Shown here piece by piece: positions 34,835 to 41,145 of a stretch of 41,823 bases of DNA (its first letter is position 1; each line of letters begins with the position of its first letter). Position numbers and translations under genes: made by a program. Below the pieces are notes generated by a model, which saw only the letters and a program-made list of their open reading frames with translations, was not told the origin of the DNA and ran no database searches. Location of the stretch: positions 1 to 41,823 of the forward strand of contig JALQUU010000023.1 of NCBI GenBank assembly GCA_023260655.1, read 5' to 3'. Origin of the DNA: Paracoccaceae bacterium (lineage in GTDB: Bacteria; Pseudomonadota; Alphaproteobacteria; Rhodobacterales; Rhodobacteraceae).

Positions 34835-35305
34835 ATGACATCGAGTTTTCCTGCCTCCATCCTTAACCATGTCTGCGACCTCTTCGTCGATCTCGACCCG
34901 ATCCGCGAAATGGGCCAAGGCCGCGCAGGCCATCGCCGGATCATCCCCATCATCGGCGGCCGCGTAGAAGGCCCGCGGCTTTCGGGGCGCATCCTCAATT
35001 TGGGGGCGGATTGGCAAACGATCTGGCCAAGCGGCGTGGCCGAGCTTGATACGCGCTACGCCTTCGAAACCCATGACGGCGCCACCATCGAGATCAAGAA
35101 CTACGGCTACCGCCATGGCCCCGTCGAAGTGATCGCCGCCATCGCGCGCGGCGAGGAGGTGCCGCAATCGGCCTACTACATGCGCACCCATGCCCGACTC
35201 GAAACCGGCGACCCGCGCTATGACTGGGTGAACCGCACGCTCTTCACCGGAACAGGTGCGCGCCGTGCGGGGCAAGTGGTGATCTCGCTCTTCGCGATTG
35301 AATAG
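34835..35305 (+). CDS. DUF3237 (UPF0311) family protein
   Basis: The 156-aa product has the features of DUF3237: GHRRIIPIIGGRVEGPRLSG, LNLGADWQTIWPSGVAELD and the C-terminal YDWVNRTLFTGTGARRAG. The family is small, cytoplasmic and probably barrel-shaped; members often lie in aromatic-degradation clusters but a reaction is not established. ATG 34835 is used because it follows the operator and gives the expected N-terminus. It is divergent from the ligase and shares its operator, so it is probably part of the same regulon. Confidence 0.85.
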   Translation: MTSSFPASILNHVCDLFVDLDPIREMGQGRAGHRRIIPIIGGRVEGPRLSGRILNLGADWQTIWPSGVAELDTRYAFETHDGATIEIKNYGYRHGPVEVIAAIARGEEVPQSAYYMRTHARLETGDPRYDWVNRTLFTGTGARRAGQVVISLFAIE

Positions 35306-35308
35306 GAT

Positions 35309-35331
35309 CAACCGCAAAGTTGAGCTTTTTT
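35309..35331 (+). terminator. weak terminator after the DUF3237 gene
   Basis: TCAAC and GTTGA form a 5-bp stem with a 6-base loop, followed by GC and TTTTTT. The stem is short, but it begins 3 bases after the stop codon. Confidence 0.4.
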
Positions 35332-35642
35332 GATCCGTCGCCTTTAGAGAGATTAATACCAAGGGGTATTTCTGAAATACCCATTTGGATCGTATATTAT
35401 CTATACAGCCATATTATATATTAATTCGACAAAGATTTGTATTCTCAAGCGCCCATGCAGGAATCCCCTAAATATACGCAAAACTTGTCAGCGCCCATCA
35501 ATATGTTGTGTTTTTAGCGCAACGCGGCGCAATTTGGTGCTCAAGTCGCAACATAATTTATCGATTTAAAGACAAGGGATGCTATTCTGGGCGGTATTCC
35601 GCTTACTCTGGGCGTCTTGATAATGGATCGAGGCTATTAAAA
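35332..35642. other. AT-rich intergenic region with nested inverted repeats
   Basis: This ~310-base gap is clearly richer in A/T than its surroundings (for example ATATTATCTATAC and ATTATATATTAATTC). AATACC (35355-35360), GGTATT (35365-35370) and AAATACC (35375-35381) are alternately complementary, so two mutually exclusive hairpins can form; GGGTATTT and AAATACCC give an 8-bp stem with a 3-base loop. No convincing gene is seen before the ATG at 35643. It probably holds the promoter of the next two genes and may be a transfer boundary. Confidence 0.55.
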
Positions 35643-35882
35643 ATGTCATTCTGTGTCTCAAAGGGTGAAGCTTTTGTCGGACTTCGGGACCGCCTCAATG
35701 GTCAGCGCCAGGTCGTTTATGATGAAGCCTCCGGCAAGCGGGTCATCCTGACCATCGCCGATCCGGAAGCCAGCACCAGCGCCATCGAAGATGCGCTTCG
35801 CGAAGGCCTCACCCGTCGCAACATCTTGGGTGGCGTCATCGCCGCTCTCCAGTCCCGCCACATCAGCATCGAATACGCTTGA
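35643..35882 (+). CDS. unknown small protein (79 aa)
   Basis: Unrecognised. The product starts MSFCVSKGEAFVGLRDRLNG and appears to have a beta segment (QVVYDEASGKRVILTIADPEA) followed by two helices (TSAIEDALREGLTRRNILGGVIAAL). It has no signal peptide or membrane segment. ATG 35643 is chosen because the coding character begins here; the same frame is open upstream but in AT-rich, non-coding-looking sequence. There is no clear Shine-Dalgarno. It is followed by a 61-base gap and another unknown gene in the same direction. Confidence 0.6.
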   Translation: MSFCVSKGEAFVGLRDRLNGQRQVVYDEASGKRVILTIADPEASTSAIEDALREGLTRRNILGGVIAALQSRHISIEYA

Positions 35883-35943
35883 TTGGCAGGTGGTCGGGAG
35901 AGCTGCCCTCCCGCCCTGCATCGATCAATTTGCCAGAGGCAGC

Positions 35944-36330
35944 ATGCAAGTACTTATCTACAAGGCCGCACTCACGGACCTCAAAACCAACCTGGCCACA
36001 TCCGGTATCTCGCCCGGAGACGTGGTCGGGTTGGAGCTTGGCGATGACGGCAAGATCGCCGCAAACGCGCTTCTGACGCGCGGCAAGTGGTTCTTCAAAA
36101 GCACCCGTTCCCTGCCCCTCGGAACGCTCGAACCACAGGCCACAGCACTGCTTTCGCCTGCGCTGGAACGCCGCGCGCACCTCCGTGTGCGTATCGTCGA
36201 AGTCGAACCCGCGCATCTGACGCGCGGCAAGGTGGCCAAGGTGTTCATTTCTGTCTGGGGCGACCCGGAGGATCTCGCCGCCCCAAAAGCCAAGGCGCAG
36301 ATTTTCAGCCGCAGCCGCATCAACGACTGA
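35944..36330 (+). CDS. unknown protein (128 aa) paired with the preceding small gene
   Basis: Unrecognised. The product is soluble and moderately basic, with a beta-rich core (GDVVGLELGDDGKIAANAL, then AHLRVRIVEVEPAHL and KVAKVFISVWGDP) and a basic C-terminus (FSRSRIND). ATG 35944 has GAGG about 4-8 bases upstream. It lies 61 bases after the 79-aa gene, so they are probably one unit. Pattern and size are compatible with a small nucleic-acid or ligand-binding domain, but I have no motif to support that. Confidence 0.65.
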   Translation: MQVLIYKAALTDLKTNLATSGISPGDVVGLELGDDGKIAANALLTRGKWFFKSTRSLPLGTLEPQATALLSPALERRAHLRVRIVEVEPAHLTRGKVAKVFISVWGDPEDLAAPKAKAQIFSRSRIND

Positions 36331-36425
36331 ACCTGTGCAGCTATGCACAACGAAACTCTGCTCTTCGAGCTTTGACTTTTCTCTCGGCAACACGATCTTA
36401 GAGACGAAGAGGAAAGGACCGCGCC

Positions 36426-37355
36426 ATGACCTTCAGACCCGTTGCCGCTACCAGCCACGCCCAGCCCACCATGGAAGGTGCCGGTGTGCATCTCCACCGC
36501 GTTTTCGGCTTCGGCGACCCATCGCTGACCGATCCCTTCCTCATGATGGACGACTTCCGCAACGATGACCCGCGCCTCTATTCCAAGGGCTTCCCGTGGC
36601 ATCCCCATCGCGGCATCGAAACCATCACCTATGTGCTTGAAGGTGAGGTTGAGCACGCGGATTCGCTCGGCAATCGCGGCCTCCTCGGCCCCGGCGGCGT
36701 GCAATGGATGACCGCAGGCTCCGGCATCGTGCATCAGGAAATGCCCTCGGGCGACGCCCAAGGCCGCATGCATGGCTTCCAGCTATGGGCGAACCTGCCC
36801 TCCTCGCTGAAGATGACCACACCCCGCTATCAAGACATCGGCGGCAGCGAGATCCCCGTCGAGATCGACGATGACGGCGCCATCGTGAAGGTGATCATCG
36901 GCTCCTTCTGGGGCAAGAAAGGCCCCGTAGATGGCATCGCCGCCAACCCGATGCTTCTTGATGTGACCGTTCCGGCGGGCAAGAAAAAGGTGCTCCGCGT
37001 CGATACCCGCGCCAATGCGCTGGCCTATGTATTTGCAGGCTCCGGCACCTTCCGCGATGCCTCCGCGCCCGTGGGCATCAAGGTGGAAAAAGAGTTTCGC
37101 GGCCAAGAGCTTAACATCCGCGACATGACCGGCAACCGCACCCTCGTGCGCTTCGGCTCGGGCGACGAGATCACCATTCAGGCAGGCGACGAGGGCATCC
37201 GCTTCCTCCTGATGACAGGCCGCCCGATTCAGGAACCCGTCGCGTGGCACGGCCCTATCGTGATGAACACGCAGGAAGAACTCCGCCAAGCCTTCCGCGA
37301 ATTGCAGACCGGCAAGTTCATCAAACATGACCCCGCAGGCGCAACCCGCGCGTAA
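36426..37355 (+). CDS. pirin family protein (bicupin)
   Basis: Pirins are iron-binding bicupins; some have quercetinase activity, others act as redox-sensing cofactors. The 309-aa product has the metal site of the first cupin (FPWHPHRGIETITYVLEG with two His, then VEHADSLGN with a third and the Glu region in IVHQEMP). The second cupin domain begins about residue 165 (LLDVTVPAGKKKVLRVDT). ATG 36426 has AAGGA 8-9 bases upstream. It is about 1.1 kb beyond the catabolic regulon with no operator, so I treat it as a separate gene. Confidence 0.92.
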   Translation: MTFRPVAATSHAQPTMEGAGVHLHRVFGFGDPSLTDPFLMMDDFRNDDPRLYSKGFPWHPHRGIETITYVLEGEVEHADSLGNRGLLGPGGVQWMTAGSGIVHQEMPSGDAQGRMHGFQLWANLPSSLKMTTPRYQDIGGSEIPVEIDDDGAIVKVIIGSFWGKKGPVDGIAANPMLLDVTVPAGKKKVLRVDTRANALAYVFAGSGTFRDASAPVGIKVEKEFRGQELNIRDMTGNRTLVRFGSGDEITIQAGDEGIRFLLMTGRPIQEPVAWHGPIVMNTQEELRQAFRELQTGKFIKHDPAGATRA

Positions 37356-37428
37356 GGCATCGGAAGGCGTGGTCAGAGTGGCCCCAAGCTGCTAGACCAC
37401 GCCCGAAACCTGCTCGCGAGGACATGCC

Positions 37429-37764
37429 ATGATCACCCCCACCGCCGCTTTCAAGAAGAACCTTTCGCTGATCCCCTCCATCGAGGGCCTCGCGCGGATC
37501 GAGTTGGTGGACGCGTCGGGCGCGATCGTAGCCACCATCGAAAACGCCCCCGGCAAGCAAGGCTCGCTCGCGGTCTATCAATATCTCCAGCAGTCTTTCG
37601 GCACCCTGAACGCCGAAGCCGCCGCACATGGCATGGCGATTTTCGCCGAACACACCCCCGACGCGCAGGCGCGCCCCGGTGCACACCCTAACATCGACCG
37701 CCTGATCGACATCACCAAAGGTGCCGCCCCACTCTCGATGCGGCTCATTCCGGCTAAAGGCTAA
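37429..37764 (+). CDS. DUF2322 family protein
   Basis: The 111-aa product matches the DUF2322 pattern as I remember it (MITPTAAFKKNLSLIPSIEG, then IELVDASGAIVATIEN, and YQYLQQSFGTLN). It is soluble with no signal peptide. The family has no known function. ATG 37429 is preceded by GAGGA at 6 bases. It lies 73 bases after the pirin gene in the same direction and ends 6 bases before the opposite-strand tRNA. Confidence 0.7.
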   Translation: MITPTAAFKKNLSLIPSIEGLARIELVDASGAIVATIENAPGKQGSLAVYQYLQQSFGTLNAEAAAHGMAIFAEHTPDAQARPGAHPNIDRLIDITKGAAPLSMRLIPAKG

Positions 37765-37770
37765 GGAAAC

Positions 37771-37847
37771 TGGCGATCCCGGGAGGATTCGAACCCCCGA
37801 CCTACTGCTTAGAAGGCAGCTGCTCTATCCAACTGAGCTACGGGACC
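37771..37847 (-). tRNA. tRNA-Arg (UCU)
   Basis: All four arms fold: acceptor GGTCCCG with CGGGATC, D stem GCTC/GAGC, anticodon stem GCTGC/GCAGT with loop CTTCTAA (anticodon TCT, reading AGA/AGG), T arm GGGGG-TTCGAAT-CCTCC, discriminator G and an encoded 3' CCA (37773-37771). AGA/AGG are rare codons in GC-rich alphaproteobacteria. Such tRNA genes are common integration sites, but no integrase or att repeat is seen here. Confidence 0.97.
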
Positions 37848-37890
37848 GCTTGGCTCCGATATGCGTCAAGCGCGCGCGGCGTGCAACCGT

Positions 37891-38349
37891 TCAGATCGCG
37901 CGCGTCATGAACACGGAGTTGGGGTCGTCCCAATAGCCCTCGAAGGGCCCGCAGTCCTCGAACCCCACCCGTTCATAAAGCGCGCGCGCCGCTACGAAGG
38001 TGGGCTGCACTCCGGTTTCCAGCGAAAGCCGATCGAATCCCTGTGCTTTCGCTTCCCTGATCAGATGCTCCACCATCACCCGCGCCAAGCCGCGCCCGCG
38101 CTCTTCCGCGAGGATATGCATAGATTTCACTTCGGCATGGGTGCCGTCGATCCGCTTGAACGCCCCCATCCCCACAGGCCGCCCCCCGTCGCGCATCACG
38201 TAAAACCAGATGCCCGGCGCCGCCAAAGCATCCGCCGGCAGCATATGGATCGACTCGGGCGGCGTATCCGCGTGCATATCGGCTGTATGGCGCTCGTGTA
38301 GCAGCTTGATATCATCCTGCACGGGGTGTTCTTGAGAAATCGTGATCAT
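37891..38349 (-). CDS. GNAT family N-acetyltransferase
   Basis: Transfers acetyl from acetyl-CoA to an unknown acceptor. The 152-aa product has the GNAT core: beta strand WFYVMRDGGRPVGMGAF, the V-shaped strand EVKSMHIL with the acetyl-CoA loop EERGRGLARVMVEHL (R/Q-x-x-G-x-A/G), and motif B near the C-terminus (ALYERVGFEDCGPFEGY). ATG 38349 has AAGGAG 7 bases upstream; the in-frame extension upstream lies in sequence adjoining the riboswitch and is rejected. It is divergent from the cobalamin-riboswitch unit. Confidence 0.88.
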   Translation of the reverse strand: MITISQEHPVQDDIKLLHERHTADMHADTPPESIHMLPADALAAPGIWFYVMRDGGRPVGMGAFKRIDGTHAEVKSMHILAEERGRGLARVMVEHLIREAKAQGFDRLSLETGVQPTFVAARALYERVGFEDCGPFEGYWDDPNSVFMTRAI

Positions 38350-38448
38350 CGGCAATCTCCTTGGCACAGTTCTGCCATGGCTCACCAGAAACGCCAATCC
38401 ACGAATCCGGCTAGACAGAATCCCCGCGCCCTGCCACATCTTGTGGTG

Positions 38449-38612
38449 ATGGTGCCCAGCCCCCACAAGGCTGGCTGAAAAGGGAACGTGGTGCGCCTTC
38501 AGGCTACTCCACGGCTGCCCCCGCAACTGTAAGCGGCGAGCAACCCGTCAATCCACTGGCGAAAGCCGGGAAGGGACGGTGCGCAATGACCTGCGAAGCC
38601 AGGAGACCTGCC
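38449..38612 (+). promoter_or_regulatory. cobalamin (adenosylcobalamin) riboswitch
   Basis: It carries the conserved blocks of the class in order: GATGGTGCCC, AAAAGGGAACGTGGTG, the paired CCACGGCTGCCCCCGCAACTGTAAGCGG region (quoted in part as GCCCCCGCAACTGTAAGCGG), CCACTGG, GCCGGGAAGGG and the B12-box side GCCAGGAGACCTGCC. It lies upstream of a DUF1636 gene and a BtuF-like gene and should lower their expression when cobalamin is plentiful. Confidence 0.95.
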
Positions 38613-38678
38613 ATCGACGATGCTAAGAAACCGGGCGGGGTGCCCCGGAGAAGCTGCGCAATGCGCCGTTTCCCATAC

Positions 38679-38701
38679 CCCTCCCCTTTGCGCGCGGAGG
38701 G
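38679..38701 (+). promoter_or_regulatory. ribosome-site-sequestering hairpin of the cobalamin riboswitch
   Basis: CCCTCC (38679-38684) is exactly complementary to GGAGGG (38696-38701), the Shine-Dalgarno of the DUF1636 gene. Its ATG is 4 bases further on. Pairing would hide the ribosome site, so the riboswitch probably works at translation. An alternative GC-rich hairpin (CCGGG/CCCGG around 38630-38647) could compete. Confidence 0.6.
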
Positions 38702-38705
38702 CGCC

Positions 38706-39098
38706 ATGACGACAACGAACACCCCCGAGGCCATGCGTCTCGAACCACCCTTTATCGGCACCACTTGCCGTCACACGGGCCGCCAATGTGCGCTGGCCCT
38801 GCAAATGGCCGCAAAACTGCGCTTGGCGCTAGAAGCTGCCCAAGTAAACGCTCCGGATTTCGAAATGACGGGCCAGACCGAGTTCGGCGGCTGCGGTGCG
38901 GCCTGCCCCGCCCTCTTCCGGCTCTCGCCCGAAGGCGTCGAGCTTTACTGCGGCGTTTCCGACGCAGACGCCCTGCCCGACCTCGCGCAATTCGCGGCCG
39001 CCCTCACCGGAACCGCGCCCGCGCCGCGCCTCGAAGCGCCGCCACGCGCTTTCGTCATCTCGGGGGCCGCACCGGCGCGCCATAATAGGCTGAACTGA
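38706..39098 (+). CDS. DUF1636 family putative metal-binding protein
   Basis: The 130-aa product has the Cys pattern of the small DUF1636 metal-binding proteins: GTTCRHTG near residue 19, GGCGAACPALF near the middle and VELYCGV. It has no signal peptide or membrane segment. Regulation by a cobalamin riboswitch suggests a role in cobalt or cobalamin supply; the exact function is unknown to me. ATG 38706 has GGAGG at about 5 bases and lies directly after the sequestering hairpin. Its stop is 1 base before the next start (39100), so the two genes are coupled. Confidence 0.75.
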   Translation: MTTTNTPEAMRLEPPFIGTTCRHTGRQCALALQMAAKLRLALEAAQVNAPDFEMTGQTEFGGCGAACPALFRLSPEGVELYCGVSDADALPDLAQFAAALTGTAPAPRLEAPPRAFVISGAAPARHNRLN

Positions 39099-39099
39099 G

Positions 39100-39897
39100 A
39101 TGCGCCGCTTCCCGCCCGAACGCATCGTCTGCCTCACAGAGGAAACCGTTGAAACGCTTTATCTTTTAGGCGAATCGGACCGTATCGTTGGAGTCACAGG
39201 CTATGCCGTGCGCCCGCCGCAGGTGCGGAAGGAAAAGCCCCGCATCGCCGCCTTCACCTCTGCCGACATCCCGAAGATCCTCGCGCTCGAACCCGATCTG
39301 GTGCTCACCTTCTCCGATCTGCAGGCCGAGATCGCCGCCGAACTGATCCGCCATGGCGTTACCGTGATGGCCTATAACCAGCGCGATGTGGCGGGCATTC
39401 TGGCGATGATCCGGCATCTGGGCGCCATGGTCGGCCGCAGCCACCGCGCCGCGCGCCTTGCCTCGCATTACGAACGCCGGATCGACTTCCTCGCCAACCG
39501 CTCCGCCAACCGCACCCCGATCCCGACCTATATCGAGGAATGGGACGAGCCGATGATCTCCGGCATCCACTGGTTCTCCGAACTCGTGGGCATCGCAGGC
39601 GGGCACGACGTGTTTTCTGACCGCGCCCGCGCCCAAGGCGCCCGCGACCGCTTCGTGACCTCCGAAGAAGTGATCGCCGCCCGCCCCGAAATGATCCTCG
39701 CATCGTGGTGCGGCAAGAAAGTGCGCCCCGAAAAGATCAAGGCCCGCCCCGGATGGGAGGCCATTCCGGCGGTAAGGTCAAACCAGATCGTCGAAATCAA
39801 ATCCCCCCTCATTCTCCAACCCGGCCCCGCCGCATTGACCGACGGACTCGACGCGATTGTTTCCGCTTTGGCACGTTTCGAGCGCGTCATGGGGTGA
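39100..39897 (+). CDS. BtuF-like cobalamin-binding protein without signal peptide
   Basis: A type III periplasmic-binding-protein fold as in BtuF. The 265-aa product begins MRRFPPERIVCLTEETVETL, directly with the first strand of the fold, and has the segments IPKILALEPDLVLTF, the family's WFSELVGIAGGHDVF, and EVIAARPEMILASWCG. There is no signal sequence and none is encoded just upstream, so the protein should stay in the cytoplasm unless another start is used. BtuC and BtuD are not found; the sequence after its stop becomes unreliable. It is co-transcribed with DUF1636 under the riboswitch. Confidence 0.85.
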   Translation: MRRFPPERIVCLTEETVETLYLLGESDRIVGVTGYAVRPPQVRKEKPRIAAFTSADIPKILALEPDLVLTFSDLQAEIAAELIRHGVTVMAYNQRDVAGILAMIRHLGAMVGRSHRAARLASHYERRIDFLANRSANRTPIPTYIEEWDEPMISGIHWFSELVGIAGGHDVFSDRARAQGARDRFVTSEEVIAARPEMILASWCGKKVRPEKIKARPGWEAIPAVRSNQIVEIKSPLILQPGPAALTDGLDAIVSALARFERVMG

Positions 39898-40163
39898 ATT
39901 TCGAAGATCCGTATGGGTAATGAAAATCGCGCTTTCGTATTTCGTCAGACACCCATAGGAATCGAATTACTACAACCTAAAGATGCACTATTTTTTCGCC
40001 AGGTTTTGCGCCCCAGACTCCTCGAAAGTTTCCCCGCCAAACACGATCCAATTCCGAATTCTTCGCAGCCCCATTGAATTCCAGCCCCGCGATCTCGCTT
40101 AATTCCTACAAAAAATACCGACGATTTTTCGGCAACTACGTCGTTTCTGCCAGATAACGTTTT
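39898..40163. other. intergenic segment before the porin fragment, no gene seen
   Basis: No convincing gene. It contains TATGGGT (39912-39918) and ACCCATA (39951-39957) as a distant inverted repeat, and a small CCGA/TCGG hairpin near 40117-40131. Base composition is lower in GC than the preceding genes. It should hold a porin promoter and leader, but the expected Shine-Dalgarno and ATG are absent, so the left join of the porin fragment probably lies near its right end. Confidence 0.4.
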
Positions 40164-40887
40164 CTCGCTACGTCTGCTCTGGTTGCGACCGCTGGCGTTG
40201 CATCCGCTGACGTCTCCATGTCCGGCCTGGCCCGTTTCGGCATTCTCTACACCGAGAACGCTGTTCCGGAAACTCGCCTTGAGTCGCGCTTCCGCCTCAA
40301 CATCGACGCATCGGCAGAAGCTGATGGCGGCCTGACCTTCGGCGCACGCGTTCGCCTTCAGGCTGACGACGCAGGTACCGCAGCTGGCGTGCTCGGCACC
40401 AACGCACCGCGCTTCACCATGTCTGCAGGCGGCCTGACCGTCGGCGCCGGCAACATCCTCGGCGCAATCAACTCGATGCCCGGCCTCTACGGCGGCACCG
40501 TTGGTCTCTCCGGCCTCGGCTTCTCGAACGTTGTGACCAACTTCGGTTCCGACACCTACTCGTCGACCGGCGCTGGCCGTAACAGCGTTGAAGTCATCTA
40601 CTCGATGGGCGACCTCGGCGTTCACGTGTCGAACTCGACCTCGGCTGGTATCGACCGTACCGCTCTCGCAGTGTCCTACGCCGTTTCCGGCTGGACCCTC
40701 GCACTGGGCTACCAGGACTCCTCCGTCGCAACCGACGCTGAGTGGGTTGCAACCGTTGGCGGCGCTCTCGGCGCAGCAAACGTTGGCTTCGCATTCGCAC
40801 AGACCGGCGCTGGCCTGAACTCGATGACCCTCTCGGGCTCGTTCGCTGTCGGCGCGGCTACCACTGTGTCCGCATACGTTGCTAAGG
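40164..40887 (+). pseudogene. porin gene fragment lacking both ends
   Basis: An outer-membrane beta-barrel porin of the Rhodobacteraceae type. The frame begins inside a signal peptide (LATSALVATAGVASADVSMS) with no start codon: an in-frame TAA is a few codons upstream, where MKK-type residues should be. The mature part has alternating barrel strands (LESRFRLNIDASAEADGG, SVEVIYSMGDLGVHV, TALAVSYAVSGWTLALGY) and strongly biased codon use, as in highly expressed genes. It ends abruptly after VSAYVAKDE at ~40887 instead of running to the final strand with a terminal Phe. Whether the truncation is biological or an assembly join is discussed in the findings. Confidence 0.85.
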
Positions 40888-41145
40888 ACGAAATCATTGG
40901 CATCCTGATCACCGCCTTCTTGATTGCCATTGGCTTTTGCTTGTGGGTGCTGCTACCGCCACTGTTGCGCTATCTGAGCGAATCCCCAGTCTGGTAGGGA
41001 CCCTACAAGTAGTTATGCGCATACCGGTGAGGCCTGCTCATGGTTAAGGCATTCAGAAAATGATTTGAACCAGGCCGAGCCCCGCCTTGGAGCTCGAGTC
41101 GAACAACTCGTGGCTATGGATACTTGAGGCTACCGCCTGGTTAGA
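40888..41145. other. lower-GC segment of probable foreign origin after the porin break
   Basis: From 40888 the porin frame continues by chance as a hydrophobic peptide (IIGILITAFLIAIGFCLWVL) that ends at TAG 40995-40997 and has no porin character. It may be the 3' end of an unrelated membrane-protein gene in the joined genome. Base composition drops and codon use changes. After it, 41000-41067 shows nothing I can assign. Confidence 0.55.
41068..41142 (-). terminator. long hairpin downstream of sucD, probable terminator
   Basis: AACCAGGC (41068-41075) and GCCTGGTT (41135-41142) form outer arms; CGAGT (41095-41099) and ACTCG (41106-41110) form an inner stem-loop. It begins 3 bases after the sucD stop on the minus strand. 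No long T-run follows, so it may be a terminator or another folded element. Confidence 0.4.

Noticed and set aside
37721-37936. A 71-aa plus-strand frame containing GRIRTPDLLLRRQLLYPTEL
   Set aside because: It is the antisense translation of the tRNA-Arg gene, a well-known spurious protein in databases.
37771-37936. Integrative element at tRNA-Arg
   Set aside because: No integrase gene, no repeated tRNA 3' end and no composition shift next to the tRNA.
41068-41142. Integron attC site
   Set aside because: One end resembles the RYYYAAC core (GTCTAAC on the minus strand), but the other end lacks GTTRRRY; a post-gene hairpin is more likely.
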